From contig CAXKWD010000003.1 of assembly GCA_964059195.1 (NCBI GenBank), positions 193,898,174-193,962,173 of the forward strand: a stretch of DNA of 64,000 bases, written 5' to 3'. Of this stretch, positions 10,701-19,566 are shown one piece after another (the stretch's first letter is position 1; the number at the start of each line of letters is the position of its first letter). The notes below the pieces were generated by a model, which worked only from the letters and a program-made list of their open reading frames with translations, had not been told where the DNA came from and made no database searches. The DNA is from Ectobius pallidus (lineage: Eukaryota > Arthropoda > Insecta > Blattodea > Ectobiidae). Made by a program: the position numbers and the translations under genes.

Positions 10701-10941
10701 TGAACGATTTGTCCGCTAACCTAACCACTTGGTCTGTTAAAGGTTGCATGATAATTCCCAAATTCTCACATAATTCTCTGCCTTTCCTACCAATATATGA
10801 TCTGTCCGATCCAGAATCAATCAAAGCATACATCGTCGTTCCTTCTAATTCAATTTCCGTTATACATCTATTTATAGCTGACTGAACTTGAGTGGAACCT
10901 CCTAAACAATCTACAGTTAATGTTCCCTGACTTTGTAATTG
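7756..10941 (-). CDS. pol: Ty3/gypsy pol: protease, RT, RNase H, integrase
   Basis: The frame is open from just after the gag stop (10941) to 7756. The first ATG, at 10833, lies next to the protease and is probably not used. Numbering from that ATG: protease I-D-S-G-S-D at 5-10; RT with YLDD at 321-324; RNase H from V-Q-T-D (aspartate 470); integrase with an HHCC zinc module near 677-718, catalytic D747 (T-D-I-L-G), D807 (M-D-N-G-P-Q) and E842 (S-E-R-V-N); and a G-P-F motif near 985. All catalytic residues are present and there is no internal stop or frameshift. It lies in the same frame as gag, so it is probably made as Gag-Pol by readthrough of the TGA at 10944-10942. Host relics (short exons or introns) are not seen inside it. 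Confidence 0.95.
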   Translation of the reverse strand, partial: QLQSQGTLTVDCLGGSTQVQSAINRCITEIELEGTTMYALIDSGSDRSYIGRKGRELCENLGIIMQPLTDQVVRLADKSFSRLSGEVILHTKLRNKEVELSYRIMPNLAMDVILGTDALAKLGIIVDVTEDSWYFKENPQSRFKFLQVDRSSVGHELDALLNIPTEREQELLRKFLAEQLPLFENCTGCTKEITHEIDTGSAKPIKQRYYPVSPVLEKAIHSEIDQMLEQGIIEPSSSPWSSPVVMVKKPNGSWRFCVDFRKINLVTKRDSYPLPYIEQILSKLRRAKYISTIDLKNGYWQVPLTESSKEKTAFTVPGRGLYNFKVMPFGIHNAAATFQRLVDTILRTEIGEKCFVYLDDIVVISESFEEHLELLEKIFNKLRAANLKINVEKSKFVRTELKYLGHIVSPLGIAVDPDKVNCILDYPVPTKVKEVRSFLGLASWYRRFIPCFAELVAPLTNLLRKNQKWNWTSDCQSAFDDVKNRLISSPILTCPDYSKPLVVQTDSSFSGLGAVLMQPGEAGEEKVIAYASRSLTPAERKWSVVEKELLAILWAIQKFRAYIEGYHFVVHTDHFALKWLHKLKNPSGRLARWSLLLQEYDFTVVHRAGRLQKVSDALSRIHNSDDSDLQSKELCLSLNLSSEREWENIQDVWYKRRLDQVKQNPQYWPDWRVEEGKLFHLRLDQLGQVLEEDTDKWKLVVPWEFRKRLLKEYHDEPTAGHFGITKTFLKLSRKYFWPNMFKDVVKYIKECLICQKYKVVQSRPAGQMHFRRKDRPWVTISTDILGPYPRSKRGNRYIVVFHDCFSKWVECKALKTATTKTVLDAFYELVILKWGVPENLIMDNGPQYSSKIFQTVAKNFGILACFAPNYSPQVNPSERVNRVLKTMISSYINTDHTQWDRYLKEFVHAINSSVHKSTGYSPSLLNFGREIEISKSLVKTRDTCLLTQRPKEWIDKMNKLQELYLIVRHNLENAFKETSHYYNLRKREVNFREGEAVLRRNYVLSSAGQNFTAGFAPKYVGPFLIKKKLGLNAYELEDRNHKSLGRWHIKDLKPFCPVSDT

Positions 10942-10944
10942 TCA
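10936..10944 (-). promoter_or_regulatory. Probable stop-codon readthrough site between gag and pol
   Basis: Gag ends in TGA (10944-10942) followed directly by CAA TTA. CAA/CAG-YYA after a stop codon is the tobacco-mosaic-virus type leaky context. Pol continues in the same frame with no further stop. Both facts are visible in the sequence; that ribosomes read through here is inferred. Confidence 0.7.
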
Positions 10945-12327
10945 TAATCGCCTGTTTCTCCTAGCTCCTCCGCATGTACAGTCATTACTTCTTTTACCCT
11001 GTCTACCACATCTATAACAAAATATTTTCTTCTCCAATTTACATTCAAAATGTCTATGGCCTACTTCTCCGCAGTTCCAACAATTAAATTTTCTCCTTGT
11101 ACTATAAGCGATCTGCTTAGAATTTTCTGTCTTATTCGAAACTTCTACAACGTTTCCTCTGTTTACATCTCGTTGCTCTCTAACTGTGCTATCATTAGAT
11201 AAGCTTAAATTAGATTCCTCCGATGAATTTACGTTATGAATTTGTCCTCCATTTTGTTTGTTTGTTTTATCCCAACATTTCTTTTGTTTAACTCCTAATT
11301 TCACTTCGGATTCACCTCCTTCCCGACCTGACGTTTGTTCTATTCCCACTACTGTATTTAAACCTGGTACAAACTTCTGAACTTTGGGGTTGTACGCTGT
11401 TTCTTTAACAATAGCCTTCGATACTTCTGGAGGTGGAACATATTTTTCAGATTCTATCAAAATCTGCTCATAATGCCTACCTACTCTGACTAAATCCGCC
11501 ACTGACTCTACTTCTTGGGGGCGAAGGTAAAGTCTTACATCGGGTCTAAGATTCTTCATCAACAATTTAATCATTTTCCCGGGATCCATAGACGTAGTTA
11601 ACCGACGTGCTAAAGTTTGTACTGCATTAGCATAATCCGCCACTGTTTCATGTTTCCCTTGGGACCTATTTTTAATTTCCTCTAACAATGAGTCTTCCGC
11701 ATCTATCGGCAAATAATAAGATTTAAATTCTCTTACAAAATCTTCCCAAGAATTCCAATTGCTAACATTATTTCTATACCATAGCAATGCAGAATCTTGA
11801 AGCATTTCGGGAATAGCTAGAAATAAATCGTTCTCAGACAATCTAGATCCTCTTTTCAGGTCATCTAAGCGCTCTAAGAATAAGTAAATACTATCTCCTG
11901 GCTTAAATTTTACATTTCCTCTACGAACTATTTCCATGACACTTAACTTAGGTTGTTCTACCTGAATAGTAAAAGTTTGAGGTTGCGGGGCCATTATTTG
12001 ATCTTGAGATTCTCCTTTTTCTCGCATTAACATAATCCATGCGTACACTATATCGCCATACGAGCCTGGGACGGGAATGTAATTTTCTGTAAGTTCCTCT
12101 TTCAAAACTTCTTCACTAAGCTGAAATGCTAAAATCACGCACTCAAATAAGTTTGGATTTTGTCTTGCAAAATGTAACACTCTCTGTCTCAATTCGTCTC
12201 TATTCCCAGTCGTAACTAAATGAAAATATCTACACTCTGATTCTAAATCTCTTTTTCGTAGTTTACGAATGGCCGTCGTTAGTTCTGGGTTTTGATAAGC
12301 TTCTGCAGTATTTGTTATAGTCGCCAT
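10942..12327 (-). CDS. gag: Ty3/gypsy gag with CCHC and second cysteine-rich knuckle
   Basis: 461 codons. The central part (about 125-300) has the W-x-x-F and R-x-x-P-x-x-x-D-x-L features of a Ty3/gypsy capsid domain, including a WNSWEDFVREFKSYYLP block. Near the C-terminus are C-W-N-C-G-E-V-G-H-R-H-F-E-C (a standard CCHC knuckle) and F-C-Y-R-C-G-R-Q-G, a second knuckle that lacks the expected histidine spacing. Gag packages the RNA and forms the particle; more of it than of pol is needed, which readthrough at the terminal TGA would provide. The ATG at 12327 follows a ~490-base leader and is the first in frame. Confidence 0.92.
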   Translation of the reverse strand: MATITNTAEAYQNPELTTAIRKLRKRDLESECRYFHLVTTGNRDELRQRVLHFARQNPNLFECVILAFQLSEEVLKEELTENYIPVPGSYGDIVYAWIMLMREKGESQDQIMAPQPQTFTIQVEQPKLSVMEIVRRGNVKFKPGDSIYLFLERLDDLKRGSRLSENDLFLAIPEMLQDSALLWYRNNVSNWNSWEDFVREFKSYYLPIDAEDSLLEEIKNRSQGKHETVADYANAVQTLARRLTTSMDPGKMIKLLMKNLRPDVRLYLRPQEVESVADLVRVGRHYEQILIESEKYVPPPEVSKAIVKETAYNPKVQKFVPGLNTVVGIEQTSGREGGESEVKLGVKQKKCWDKTNKQNGGQIHNVNSSEESNLSLSNDSTVREQRDVNRGNVVEVSNKTENSKQIAYSTRRKFNCWNCGEVGHRHFECKLEKKIFCYRCGRQGKRSNDCTCGGARRNRRL

Positions 12328-12816
12328 TTTTAATCATCAACGATCTCAAAAATCTATTCAACTTCGAATGAAAGCAATATATATATATATTTCTTATATA
12401 TCACAACTTCACTAGGTAATACTAGGGGAAGTATAACTACAAATATCCTAACTTAGATCCATACAAACGTAAGAATGTCATCTCATAGCTTACGTCTCTG
12501 CTATCGTAATACCTAAACCTTCGATACCCGTTTGTACCTGATGTCCCAACTGTTTTATACACATTAAACATTTATATACCCTCCTGGAAAAGAATATATG
12601 TATTAGTCACAGAATAATCTTCTCTCTTATTCTAGCAGAATATACTCTATTCATGTCCTAATTATGAATTTCCGTATTGTCCCTTAATATCTTACTCCCT
12701 AACCACTGTCTTGAAAATAGTAATATTTTTATTACGAAAATATGCAAATCTATTACGAAAATATGCAACACTGCAACACTGGAACACTGACCCCGCGCTA
12801 TGGGCGCCAATTTATC
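12328..12816 (-). other. Gypsy leader with primer-binding site
   Basis: The region between the 5' LTR and gag. On the minus strand, seven bases after the LTR, TGGCGCCCATAGCGCGGGG (12809-12791) is a good primer-binding-site candidate. Further along are a partly repeated ATTACGAAAATATGCAA motif (about 12732-12770) and a (TA)n patch near 12378-12392. Confidence 0.65.
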
Positions 12817-14212
12817 TGTGAGGATAACTTTGATGGTCGAGAAGAACAATAGACAACTTCCGACAATTTGACTCAAAACTAAACTCTATAGACTCCACAA
12901 AATATTTAACCATATAATTCTAGCGTATTTATTTGGCGCCAGCTAGATTATCTAAATACAACTCACCATAAGTACTTATTTAAGTCAAACTCCTTCACAA
13001 CAATAACTTGACCTATTTTTGTCTATTATTCCCCGTCGGCCACATTACGACTTGTCTATGCCCAGACTGGCTCGTCATCTCTTTAGGGGGGATTCTATTC
13101 AGTGTTGAGGTTGACAGATTAAGTAGGTATATAATTTTACACAAACAAAAAAATAGGTTTGACAGTGGTTGATATTTTAATATTTTCAAATTCAAATACA
13201 GTTATAAGGTTTGTCTCGAAGATTATATATACTTCGTAACTTTATATAGAAATAAAATAATTGAAATGTTTCTGTGACGTTCAAAATATAAAGCCTCTTT
13301 ATATTTTTAAGCTTCAAAAATAAATTAATGTCTTTTTAATCTTCTAACCTGACTTCCAGACCACAGCAAAGAATGCGTGTTCGAACAAAGTTGATCTTAT
13401 GAATTGGGTACTTTACTGAAGTTATCTTTTCAGGTTATTATATGAAACAATAAACAAACAAAAAGAATATTTAACTTTCTTACTTTTACGTTAATCAAAA
13501 TGTATATATAAAAATGGAGTCTATATCTCAATGTCTTTGATTAAAATAATATATTCTCGTAGAATACTCAGCTTGTGTCAGTTTCTTCACGCACGACGAC
13601 TTCCAATTTACACCACGTAATCCCTCGTAGTTTTTCTCGAGCCACCTGGCTCAAGACTCTCCAACAGATGTACCACGAAATCCCACGTAGCTTTTCTCGA
13701 GCCACCTTGCTCAAGACCTTCCAACAGATGTACCACGAAATCCCACGTAGCTTTTCTCGAGCCACCTTGCTCAAGACCTTCCGACAGATGTACCACGAAA
13801 TCCCACGTAGCTTTTCTCGAGCCACCCTGCTCAAGACCTTCCAACAGATTTACCACGAAATCCCACGTTGCTTTTCTCTAGCCACCTTGCTCCGGACGTT
13901 ATGTAGCTGAACCACACAGCTTTTCCTCGAGCCACCTTACTCGAGACGTTCTTTCGCCGGCCCAACTTCTCGACGACCTTCCTCGCCAAAATTCTTATCA
14001 CGATCTCTCGCTTCTCTCCCTCGACTTCTCCCTCTGCACGGGATCTCTCGGTTGGACATGCGCCGTTGCGGACCTTTCAGCGCCCCGGCCAGGGTACTGT
14101 CTCTATTGTTCCTGCAACACAATGTTCAACCGCGGCACTACCCAACTTTCACTGACGTCACCAACAGTTGAGTACCAGGTATAAGCGTGCGGTGTCGACA
14201 TATTTCCTTACA
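12817..14212 (-). repeat. Gypsy 5' LTR (right)
   Basis: 1396 bp, same length as 6301-7696 and apparently identical, including the 60-bp repeat block at 13607-13951. It would drive transcription leftward into gag and pol. Confidence 0.93.
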
Positions 14213-14216
14213 CACT

Positions 14217-14937
14217 TAGAACGTCTTTGCAGTGTGATCTTGGAGCGAGGACCTCCAAATTTGATTGGATAAGGACCCGCATAATCTATGCTTACGTTGG
14301 TGAAAGGAGAAATGGGATTTACTCTATAAACAGGCAAATCGGCCATTTTTTGCTGAAAGGTTTGAATATTGAAGCGAAAACATGTAGTGCATTTTCTTAG
14401 AACACTACGTACCACCTTCCTAATAGATGGTATCCAAAATCTTTCTCTTAAGTGAGAAATAACAAGTTGGGATCCAGCATGATTCAACTTGATATGATTG
14501 AAATAAATAAGCTGCTTAGTGAAGGCGTGATCAGCTGGTAACAACATCTGATGTTTGGCTTCGAAAGGTATGCTGGATCGTTCAAGACGTCCGCCTACCC
14601 GAATTACAGAATCCTTGTCAAGAAACGGGTCTAGTTGCTTCAATTTGCTTGAAGAATTGACGTCATGATTTGACAATAAATCACGGATTTCTGATGCATA
14701 AACCTCTTGCTGTATTAGCCTAACACAGCATTGAAGGGCCTTGTTGAGTTCAGAAGGCATTAAGGGGCCTTTTATAGAGTTATGAATCTTACGAGAGTTA
14801 TGTATGAATCTCAATACGTAAGACATAACACGAATAGTTTTCAAATATTCGAATTTGAAAAGACAAGAGTTTAAGTTAGAGGTAGTGGCCTCCATTAGGG
14901 ACAATACTCTAGTTTCTGGAAGCAAGTCGGGCTCCAT
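14217..14937 (-). pseudogene. BEL2 pol: region before integrase, zinc-binding domain and start of integrase
   Basis: About 240 codons from 14937 to the gypsy boundary. They cover the segment between RNase H and integrase, the integrase zinc-binding domain (H-A-G-S near 14480, an R-E-R-F-W-I-P block, then C-x2-C at K-C-T-T-C near 14380) and the first integrase strand S-I-D-Y-A-G-P-Y (about 14300). The core then breaks off after a G-G-P-R-S-K motif, and sequence normally found ~200 residues later in BEL integrase follows at once, so the D-D-E core was deleted before gypsy inserted. The frame differs from gag-protease, and RT/RNase H are absent. Confidence 0.85.
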
Positions 14938-14942
14938 ATGAT

Positions 14943-17453
14943 CTAGAGCGATATATTCATCCTTGACTTACAATTATCTTCACTGAGAGTGGGATTAGAA
15001 TTGAGGCGTTTCTCCAAAGAGGAGAATCTTTTATAAGCCTGGAGTTTTGTGCTGCCCAGGGTCTGAGGATCAGACAAGAAAGGAAGTTTTACCACATATC
15101 TTCCTTCTGAGTCCCGTTGAGTATTATCTACGAAATGCTTTTCGCATATAGAGTCGTCGAGAAAGGAATCAGAGTTAGAAATTTTTTCTAATTCCCAAAA
15201 CTGAGAAAGTTGCCTGCTAATGTCTTGATCAGCAGTGAGGAAGGCAGAATAATGTGTGGGAGACCCGCTAGAATGGTCGGGTTCCTTAGAAACCTTATTA
15301 GAAGGCCTTGACTTAGGTTGGCGGTTGTGCATATTTTGCAAAGCCATGTTATGTTCAGACCTGGCGGGTTGTGGTAATTTACCAGCAAAATACCAACCCA
15401 AATGCGAGTTCTGAATTACAGGCATATTAGGAGCAGATATCTGGCCTGCACAGACAATCTGTGAATATATTTCAACACCTAATAACAAGTCTACGTACTT
15501 AGGAATATTGAAACTGGCGTCAGCCAATGAAAGATTTGGTGGAATATTCCAATTTGTAGTATTGACAGGCTTGCGTGGAAATTTCGAGGTTGAAATTTCC
15601 GGTACGATTATGACGTTGGTGTTGCAATGCCATGAAGTAGTGACAGACTTAATTGAAATCGACGTCATCTTAAGACTGTCTGCCTTAGATGACAATATAC
15701 CAGCTAAAGTAGTGCGCTGGTGATGAGGCGATAATTTTAAGTGGTTGAATAACCTATTAGACATGAGGTTACAATCAGAACCACTGTCAAGCAATGCGGT
15801 GGCTTCAACAGAATGGCCATCCCTGTGCATGACTAAAACAGTGGCGGTAGGGAGCAAACAGCTTGGTTGAGGTTGGAAGACTGACATTACCCCAGCAGTA
15901 TTGGCAGCTTGGTTGCCGTTAATATGTGCTGGATTATGAAGGTAAGTGCCATGTTTACCCTTACAAATCTTGCAAGTATAAGTGCTACAATAGGGGGCGT
16001 GACCCTTAGAGTAATAGCACACTTGACATAATCGTTGCGTTTTGACAAAATTGTCTCTATTAGAGAAATCCATGGCTTTGAAAACTTCACAATGTTGCAG
16101 CTCATGGAATCCATTGTTACAACAGAGGCATTTAGGCTTGGAGGAGGCAACCTTGCCTTTAGGAATGGTTGTATTAGATACAATAGGCTTTACTGGCTGA
16201 CTCCTTAAAGCTGAGTCAGTCATCTGAAAAACCAGTATCCTGGATTCTAAAAATGTGAATAAGTCTTTGAGACTAGGCATTTTACCTGGAGCGAGAGAGG
16301 ATTCCCATTCCTTTATCAAGAATGGAGGAAGCTTGTCGAGTACAATCTTTGCTATAATCAAGTCAGACAGTTCCACGCCAACATTAAGCGAGTTCAAAGC
16401 ATGAACAGTGCTTATAAAATGGTCAACGAACTTCTGAAGAGATTCAGCGGAATTCCTTTCTAATACAGGAGGTGAAAATAGCTTCTCCAAGTGGGTATTA
16501 GCGATAAGTCGGTCATTATCAAACCTAGCCGACAGCGTGCTCCATGCTACATCAAACGTAGCAGCAGAGACTGGAATGTTTTGAATCACTGTCATAACTT
16601 CTGGTGCTAGACAGGACTTCAAATATTGAAATTTGTCCATGTTAGATATGTGTTTATGCTCTATGATTAGTGAATTGAAAGTGTCCCTAAACTCAATCCA
16701 GGTTGCTGGGTCGCCACTGAAATGAGGAAGCCGAATTTCTGGAAGTTTAGGGAGAGAGGGGACAAATTGAGGCGATGATTGATTAGCAAGGATAGCTTGG
16801 TTGGGCTCATAATGATGCTTGGTTTCATCAATTGAACTTCGAAGAATACCAATGGTTTCATGAAAGGCAGATTCGACTTGAAGCCTTTGAAGTTTGATAG
16901 ATTCATTGAGTTCTAGTACGTCGATACGTGAGTATTCAGTCTTGTACTCACTGAATAATTCCTCAAAGGATGTGCGCAGACTCAGAGCCTTGCAATAAGA
17001 TTCTCTATCTTCTATGACAAGGGCTTGAATTGCCTGAAGATAATTGAAGAAACGTGTCTTTATAAACTCGACACTAGATAGCTTAGCCTGAGATTCTTGC
17101 TGGGCCGCAACTAACTTAGCCTCAGCTTCCTGCTGGGCTTGCCTTTGGAAAATTAAATTATCTAGGTGAGAGAGGGCTTGGAAAACGGTTTCTTCGACTT
17201 CCTCCCTATAAGCCATTTCGGCATCAGAAAATTCTATCTCCTCGATCTGAGATTGTATGTCTTGAAAATCATTACTAAGTTTTGTCATGGTATCTTTGCG
17301 CCTAAGCAGGTCTTGAATAGAAATTTCACTAGAACTAGTGAGATCAGCTATTATATTGGCTTGGCGGGTAATACGACTCTTAACAGGGGTTCGTTTAGCC
17401 TTAAGGGCAGCGAATTCAGGACCCGGATTAGTCATATTTGATGAGATTTGCAA
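14943..17453 (-). CDS. BEL2 gag-protease, truncated at the start of pol
   Basis: 836 codons. Domains in order: an N-terminal coiled-coil region (about 1-200); a BEL/Pao gag domain (DUF1759-like) from about 240, starting L-P-H-F-S-G-D-P-A-T-W and including R-F-D-N-D-R-L-I-A; paired cysteine knuckles at about 440-510; and an aspartic protease (DUF1758-like) with L-L-D-S-G-S-D near 555. It ends just after the P-F-L-S-D pre-RT segment: a deletion removed RT and RNase H and left an out-of-frame tail of about 10 codons. It may still be translated into a gag-like protein, but the full Gag-Pol cannot be made. Confidence 0.88.
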   Translation of the reverse strand: MQISSNMTNPGPEFAALKAKRTPVKSRITRQANIIADLTSSSEISIQDLLRRKDTMTKLSNDFQDIQSQIEEIEFSDAEMAYREEVEETVFQALSHLDNLIFQRQAQQEAEAKLVAAQQESQAKLSSVEFIKTRFFNYLQAIQALVIEDRESYCKALSLRTSFEELFSEYKTEYSRIDVLELNESIKLQRLQVESAFHETIGILRSSIDETKHHYEPNQAILANQSSPQFVPSLPKLPEIRLPHFSGDPATWIEFRDTFNSLIIEHKHISNMDKFQYLKSCLAPEVMTVIQNIPVSAATFDVAWSTLSARFDNDRLIANTHLEKLFSPPVLERNSAESLQKFVDHFISTVHALNSLNVGVELSDLIIAKIVLDKLPPFLIKEWESSLAPGKMPSLKDLFTFLESRILVFQMTDSALRSQPVKPIVSNTTIPKGKVASSKPKCLCCNNGFHELQHCEVFKAMDFSNRDNFVKTQRLCQVCYYSKGHAPYCSTYTCKICKGKHGTYLHNPAHINGNQAANTAGVMSVFQPQPSCLLPTATVLVMHRDGHSVEATALLDSGSDCNLMSNRLFNHLKLSPHHQRTTLAGILSSKADSLKMTSISIKSVTTSWHCNTNVIIVPEISTSKFPRKPVNTTNWNIPPNLSLADASFNIPKYVDLLLGVEIYSQIVCAGQISAPNMPVIQNSHLGWYFAGKLPQPARSEHNMALQNMHNRQPKSRPSNKVSKEPDHSSGSPTHYSAFLTADQDISRQLSQFWELEKISNSDSFLDDSICEKHFVDNTQRDSEGRYVVKLPFLSDPQTLGSTKLQAYKRFSSLEKRLNSNPTLSEDNCKSRMNISL

Positions 17454-18003
17454 AGTCTTTTACAATAAATAATTGCTCAGTGTTAAATTAATTGCCCGCG
17501 TTTCGGGAATTACACATAGACGTTTACAATGGTAATGATTGAGATAAACAGACAAAACAGTTAAATACACTTGAAATTGTGTAGAATCTGTATCAGGTGT
17601 TTGTATTGTTGTCTGTGAGATTGTACAATATTTTACAAATTGACAAGTATTACAATATGATAGTCAGGTAGCTCCGTACCTAGATCTCAAACGTGTTGAG
17701 GACACGGAGATATGCTTGATATTATTAAAACTTGATAATAATAGTGATGCTAATGTTTATGAAACAACACTTATGTTGTTGCTAAATGCAATACTTTGCA
17801 TGAATTCAAACAGGCTTGCAAATGCCTGGAGAGACTTAATGTATTATATAGTATAAGATTAATTATTTATGATAATCAAGCAAATGCACTGATTATAATT
17901 CAGGTTCGGAGCAGCCAGTAATATCTAAACATGTTAGTAATATCAACGGCCCGATGGACCTACAACATGTTAGTAATATCAACGGCCCGGAAGACCAAGA
18001 ACA
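17454..18003 (-). other. BEL2 leader
   Basis: The 550 bp between the 5' LTR and gag. A primer-binding-site candidate on the minus strand, TGGTCTTCCGGGCCGTTGA, starts at 17997. A 36-bp unit containing GTTAGTAATATCAACGGCCC is present twice in tandem (about 17930-18000). No gene is seen. Confidence 0.6.
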
Positions 18004-19182
18004 TGTTACCGCCAGGCGACCCGGCCTCTGGTGCGAATAGCGGACCTTGGAATAATTTAGGGTGCGATTCCCGGCGATAACATGTCGAGAATAAATTGGA
18101 ATGAATGATTTGCAGTTCGAAACACAAATTCTATTGCTTTTCGAACCACAAAGAAAGTATAGCAGTTTGTTTATATGCACATAGAGTGATGATGCTGCTT
18201 GGTTAACATAAACATGCGATTTGAGATGAAAATGTTCTTCGTGAATCTTGAAGTTATTGCTCTATCCAGATACACATTTAAATGTATTGGCAGACTGTAT
18301 TCAATCGGAGGACCAGAAATAAATATGAACTTGCTGAAATGTCACTTCAACAGCTAGGAAAAAATTGTATTCACAACACAAGAAGTTCAAAGCAATGGTT
18401 TAAAATAAATGATTCACACCTTGCCTTCTAAACGATAAAATGTCTATATTTAGTTATAAATTGCCGTTACATACATTCCTTAGGATTGCCAGTCTCATCG
18501 AAGTCAAACTAATCCATGGTCCTTGGAACGTACCTTTTTTAAGTGGTTTATGATATTACTCACGGATTGAATGATTTCCCTTTGAAATTATCAATGTCCA
18601 GAGAATTGGTGAAGCACTATTAAACTTCGAAAGGAATCCTTAAGATCCTTAAATTGCGTTGAATGCGATCTTGAAGTTAGTTGAATCACTTAATCCACAA
18701 TAAAGTTGAAGATAAAAGGCTTTTCGCCCGAATTTAGCATTGTTTTGTGATGCTAGGAAGCTTGTAGGTTGAAAGAGCCCATTGCTCTTGAATAGGAGAA
18801 AAGAACATACATTTTGTTGTCCATTTTTTAAGAAGAAAGAGTAGAATGTTATTAAAAAACAACAGAAGGTTGAAATAATTAAAATCTCTCCAACCCAAGA
18901 CAATAACTTGATCCTAATATTAAGATAATCAATCAATACATGAAAAAACACTATACTAAATATGTAATTGCAAGAGAAAATAAAAAATAAACAAAGAAAT
19001 ATTAAAATGTGCAAGTATTTAGAAATAAAATGAAATAGTTTTGGTATCGAGGTTAAAAGCAACAATTATCAAGACATACTTAGAATAATTAAAACTATGA
19101 GGCTTTAAAAATTACATGAAAAACCAAAGCCCACTGAACTAAATTCATAGCCAGCATTGAGTAGGTATTACATGACGTAACA
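18004..19182 (-). repeat. BEL2 5' LTR (right)
   Basis: 1179 bp, starting TGTTAC and ending GTAACA, nearly identical to 4722-5901. It is followed by CACAT (19183-19187), the duplicate of 4717-4721. Confidence 0.92.
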
Positions 19183-19566
19183 CACATATACGGTTTCTTC
19201 TCGGTATTGCTCTACCATCGGAACGGAATTCAGATTCCAATCGGTTCCTTGGGTCCGCCCAATAGATCACATAGCAACCGCGTTTCGGACTTCAGAAGAA
19301 TTCCATCTACATTGAATTCATGGTCCAGCGGTCATCAAGTTGCAGTGCCCAAGTCACTCCAAGCAGAAAGTACTACAAGGTTCCACTCCTACAAGTTCAG
19401 ATAAAGCTACAGGTGTGCAGTGAGTAACAGCTATCATCCAGCGTGCAGTGCCTAGCGGTGATCAGCAAAGATCTTCAACAGCGAAGACAAAACAACACAG
19501 CAGAAAGATTCTTCAGAGCGAAGACATCATAGCAGTCAATTTCAAGTATTTCATTTCACATACAAC
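19183..19566 (+). other. BEL1 leader resumed after the BEL2 insertion
   Basis: The second half of the BEL1 5' leader, interrupted at 4721. It contains no gene and leads to the gag ATG at 19567. Confidence 0.6.

Larger units (their letters stand above)
6301..14212 (-). mobile_element. Complete Ty3/gypsy LTR retrotransposon, very young
   Basis: LTRs of 1396 bp at 6301-7696 and 12817-14212 start TGTGAGG and end CCTTACA, with four flanking bases CACT on both sides (6297-6300 and 14213-14216). They appear identical base for base; every segment I compared matched. Minus-strand order: LTR, primer-binding site (12809-12791), gag, one in-frame TGA, pol, polypurine tract (7710-7697), LTR. Pol order is protease, RT, RNase H, integrase, placing it in Ty3/gypsy and not Copia or BEL. 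There is no env-like frame and no chromodomain. It is the youngest element in the stack and the only one that looks fully coding. Confidence 0.95.
4722..19182 (-). mobile_element. BEL2: BEL/Pao LTR retrotransposon, internally deleted, minus strand
   Basis: Near-identical LTRs (4722-5901 and 18004-19182) start TGTTAC and end GTAACA. The same five bases, CACAT, flank the element at 4717-4721 and 19183-19187. Read on the minus strand the order is LTR, leader, gag-protease (17453-14943), zinc-binding/early integrase (14937-14217), the gypsy insertion, integrase C-terminal domain (6300-6083), LTR. RT and RNase H are absent between gag-protease and integrase, and the catalytic core of integrase is absent too. 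It inserted into the BEL1 leader about 55 bp downstream of the BEL1 LTR. Without the gypsy insert it is about 6.5 kb. Confidence 0.92.
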
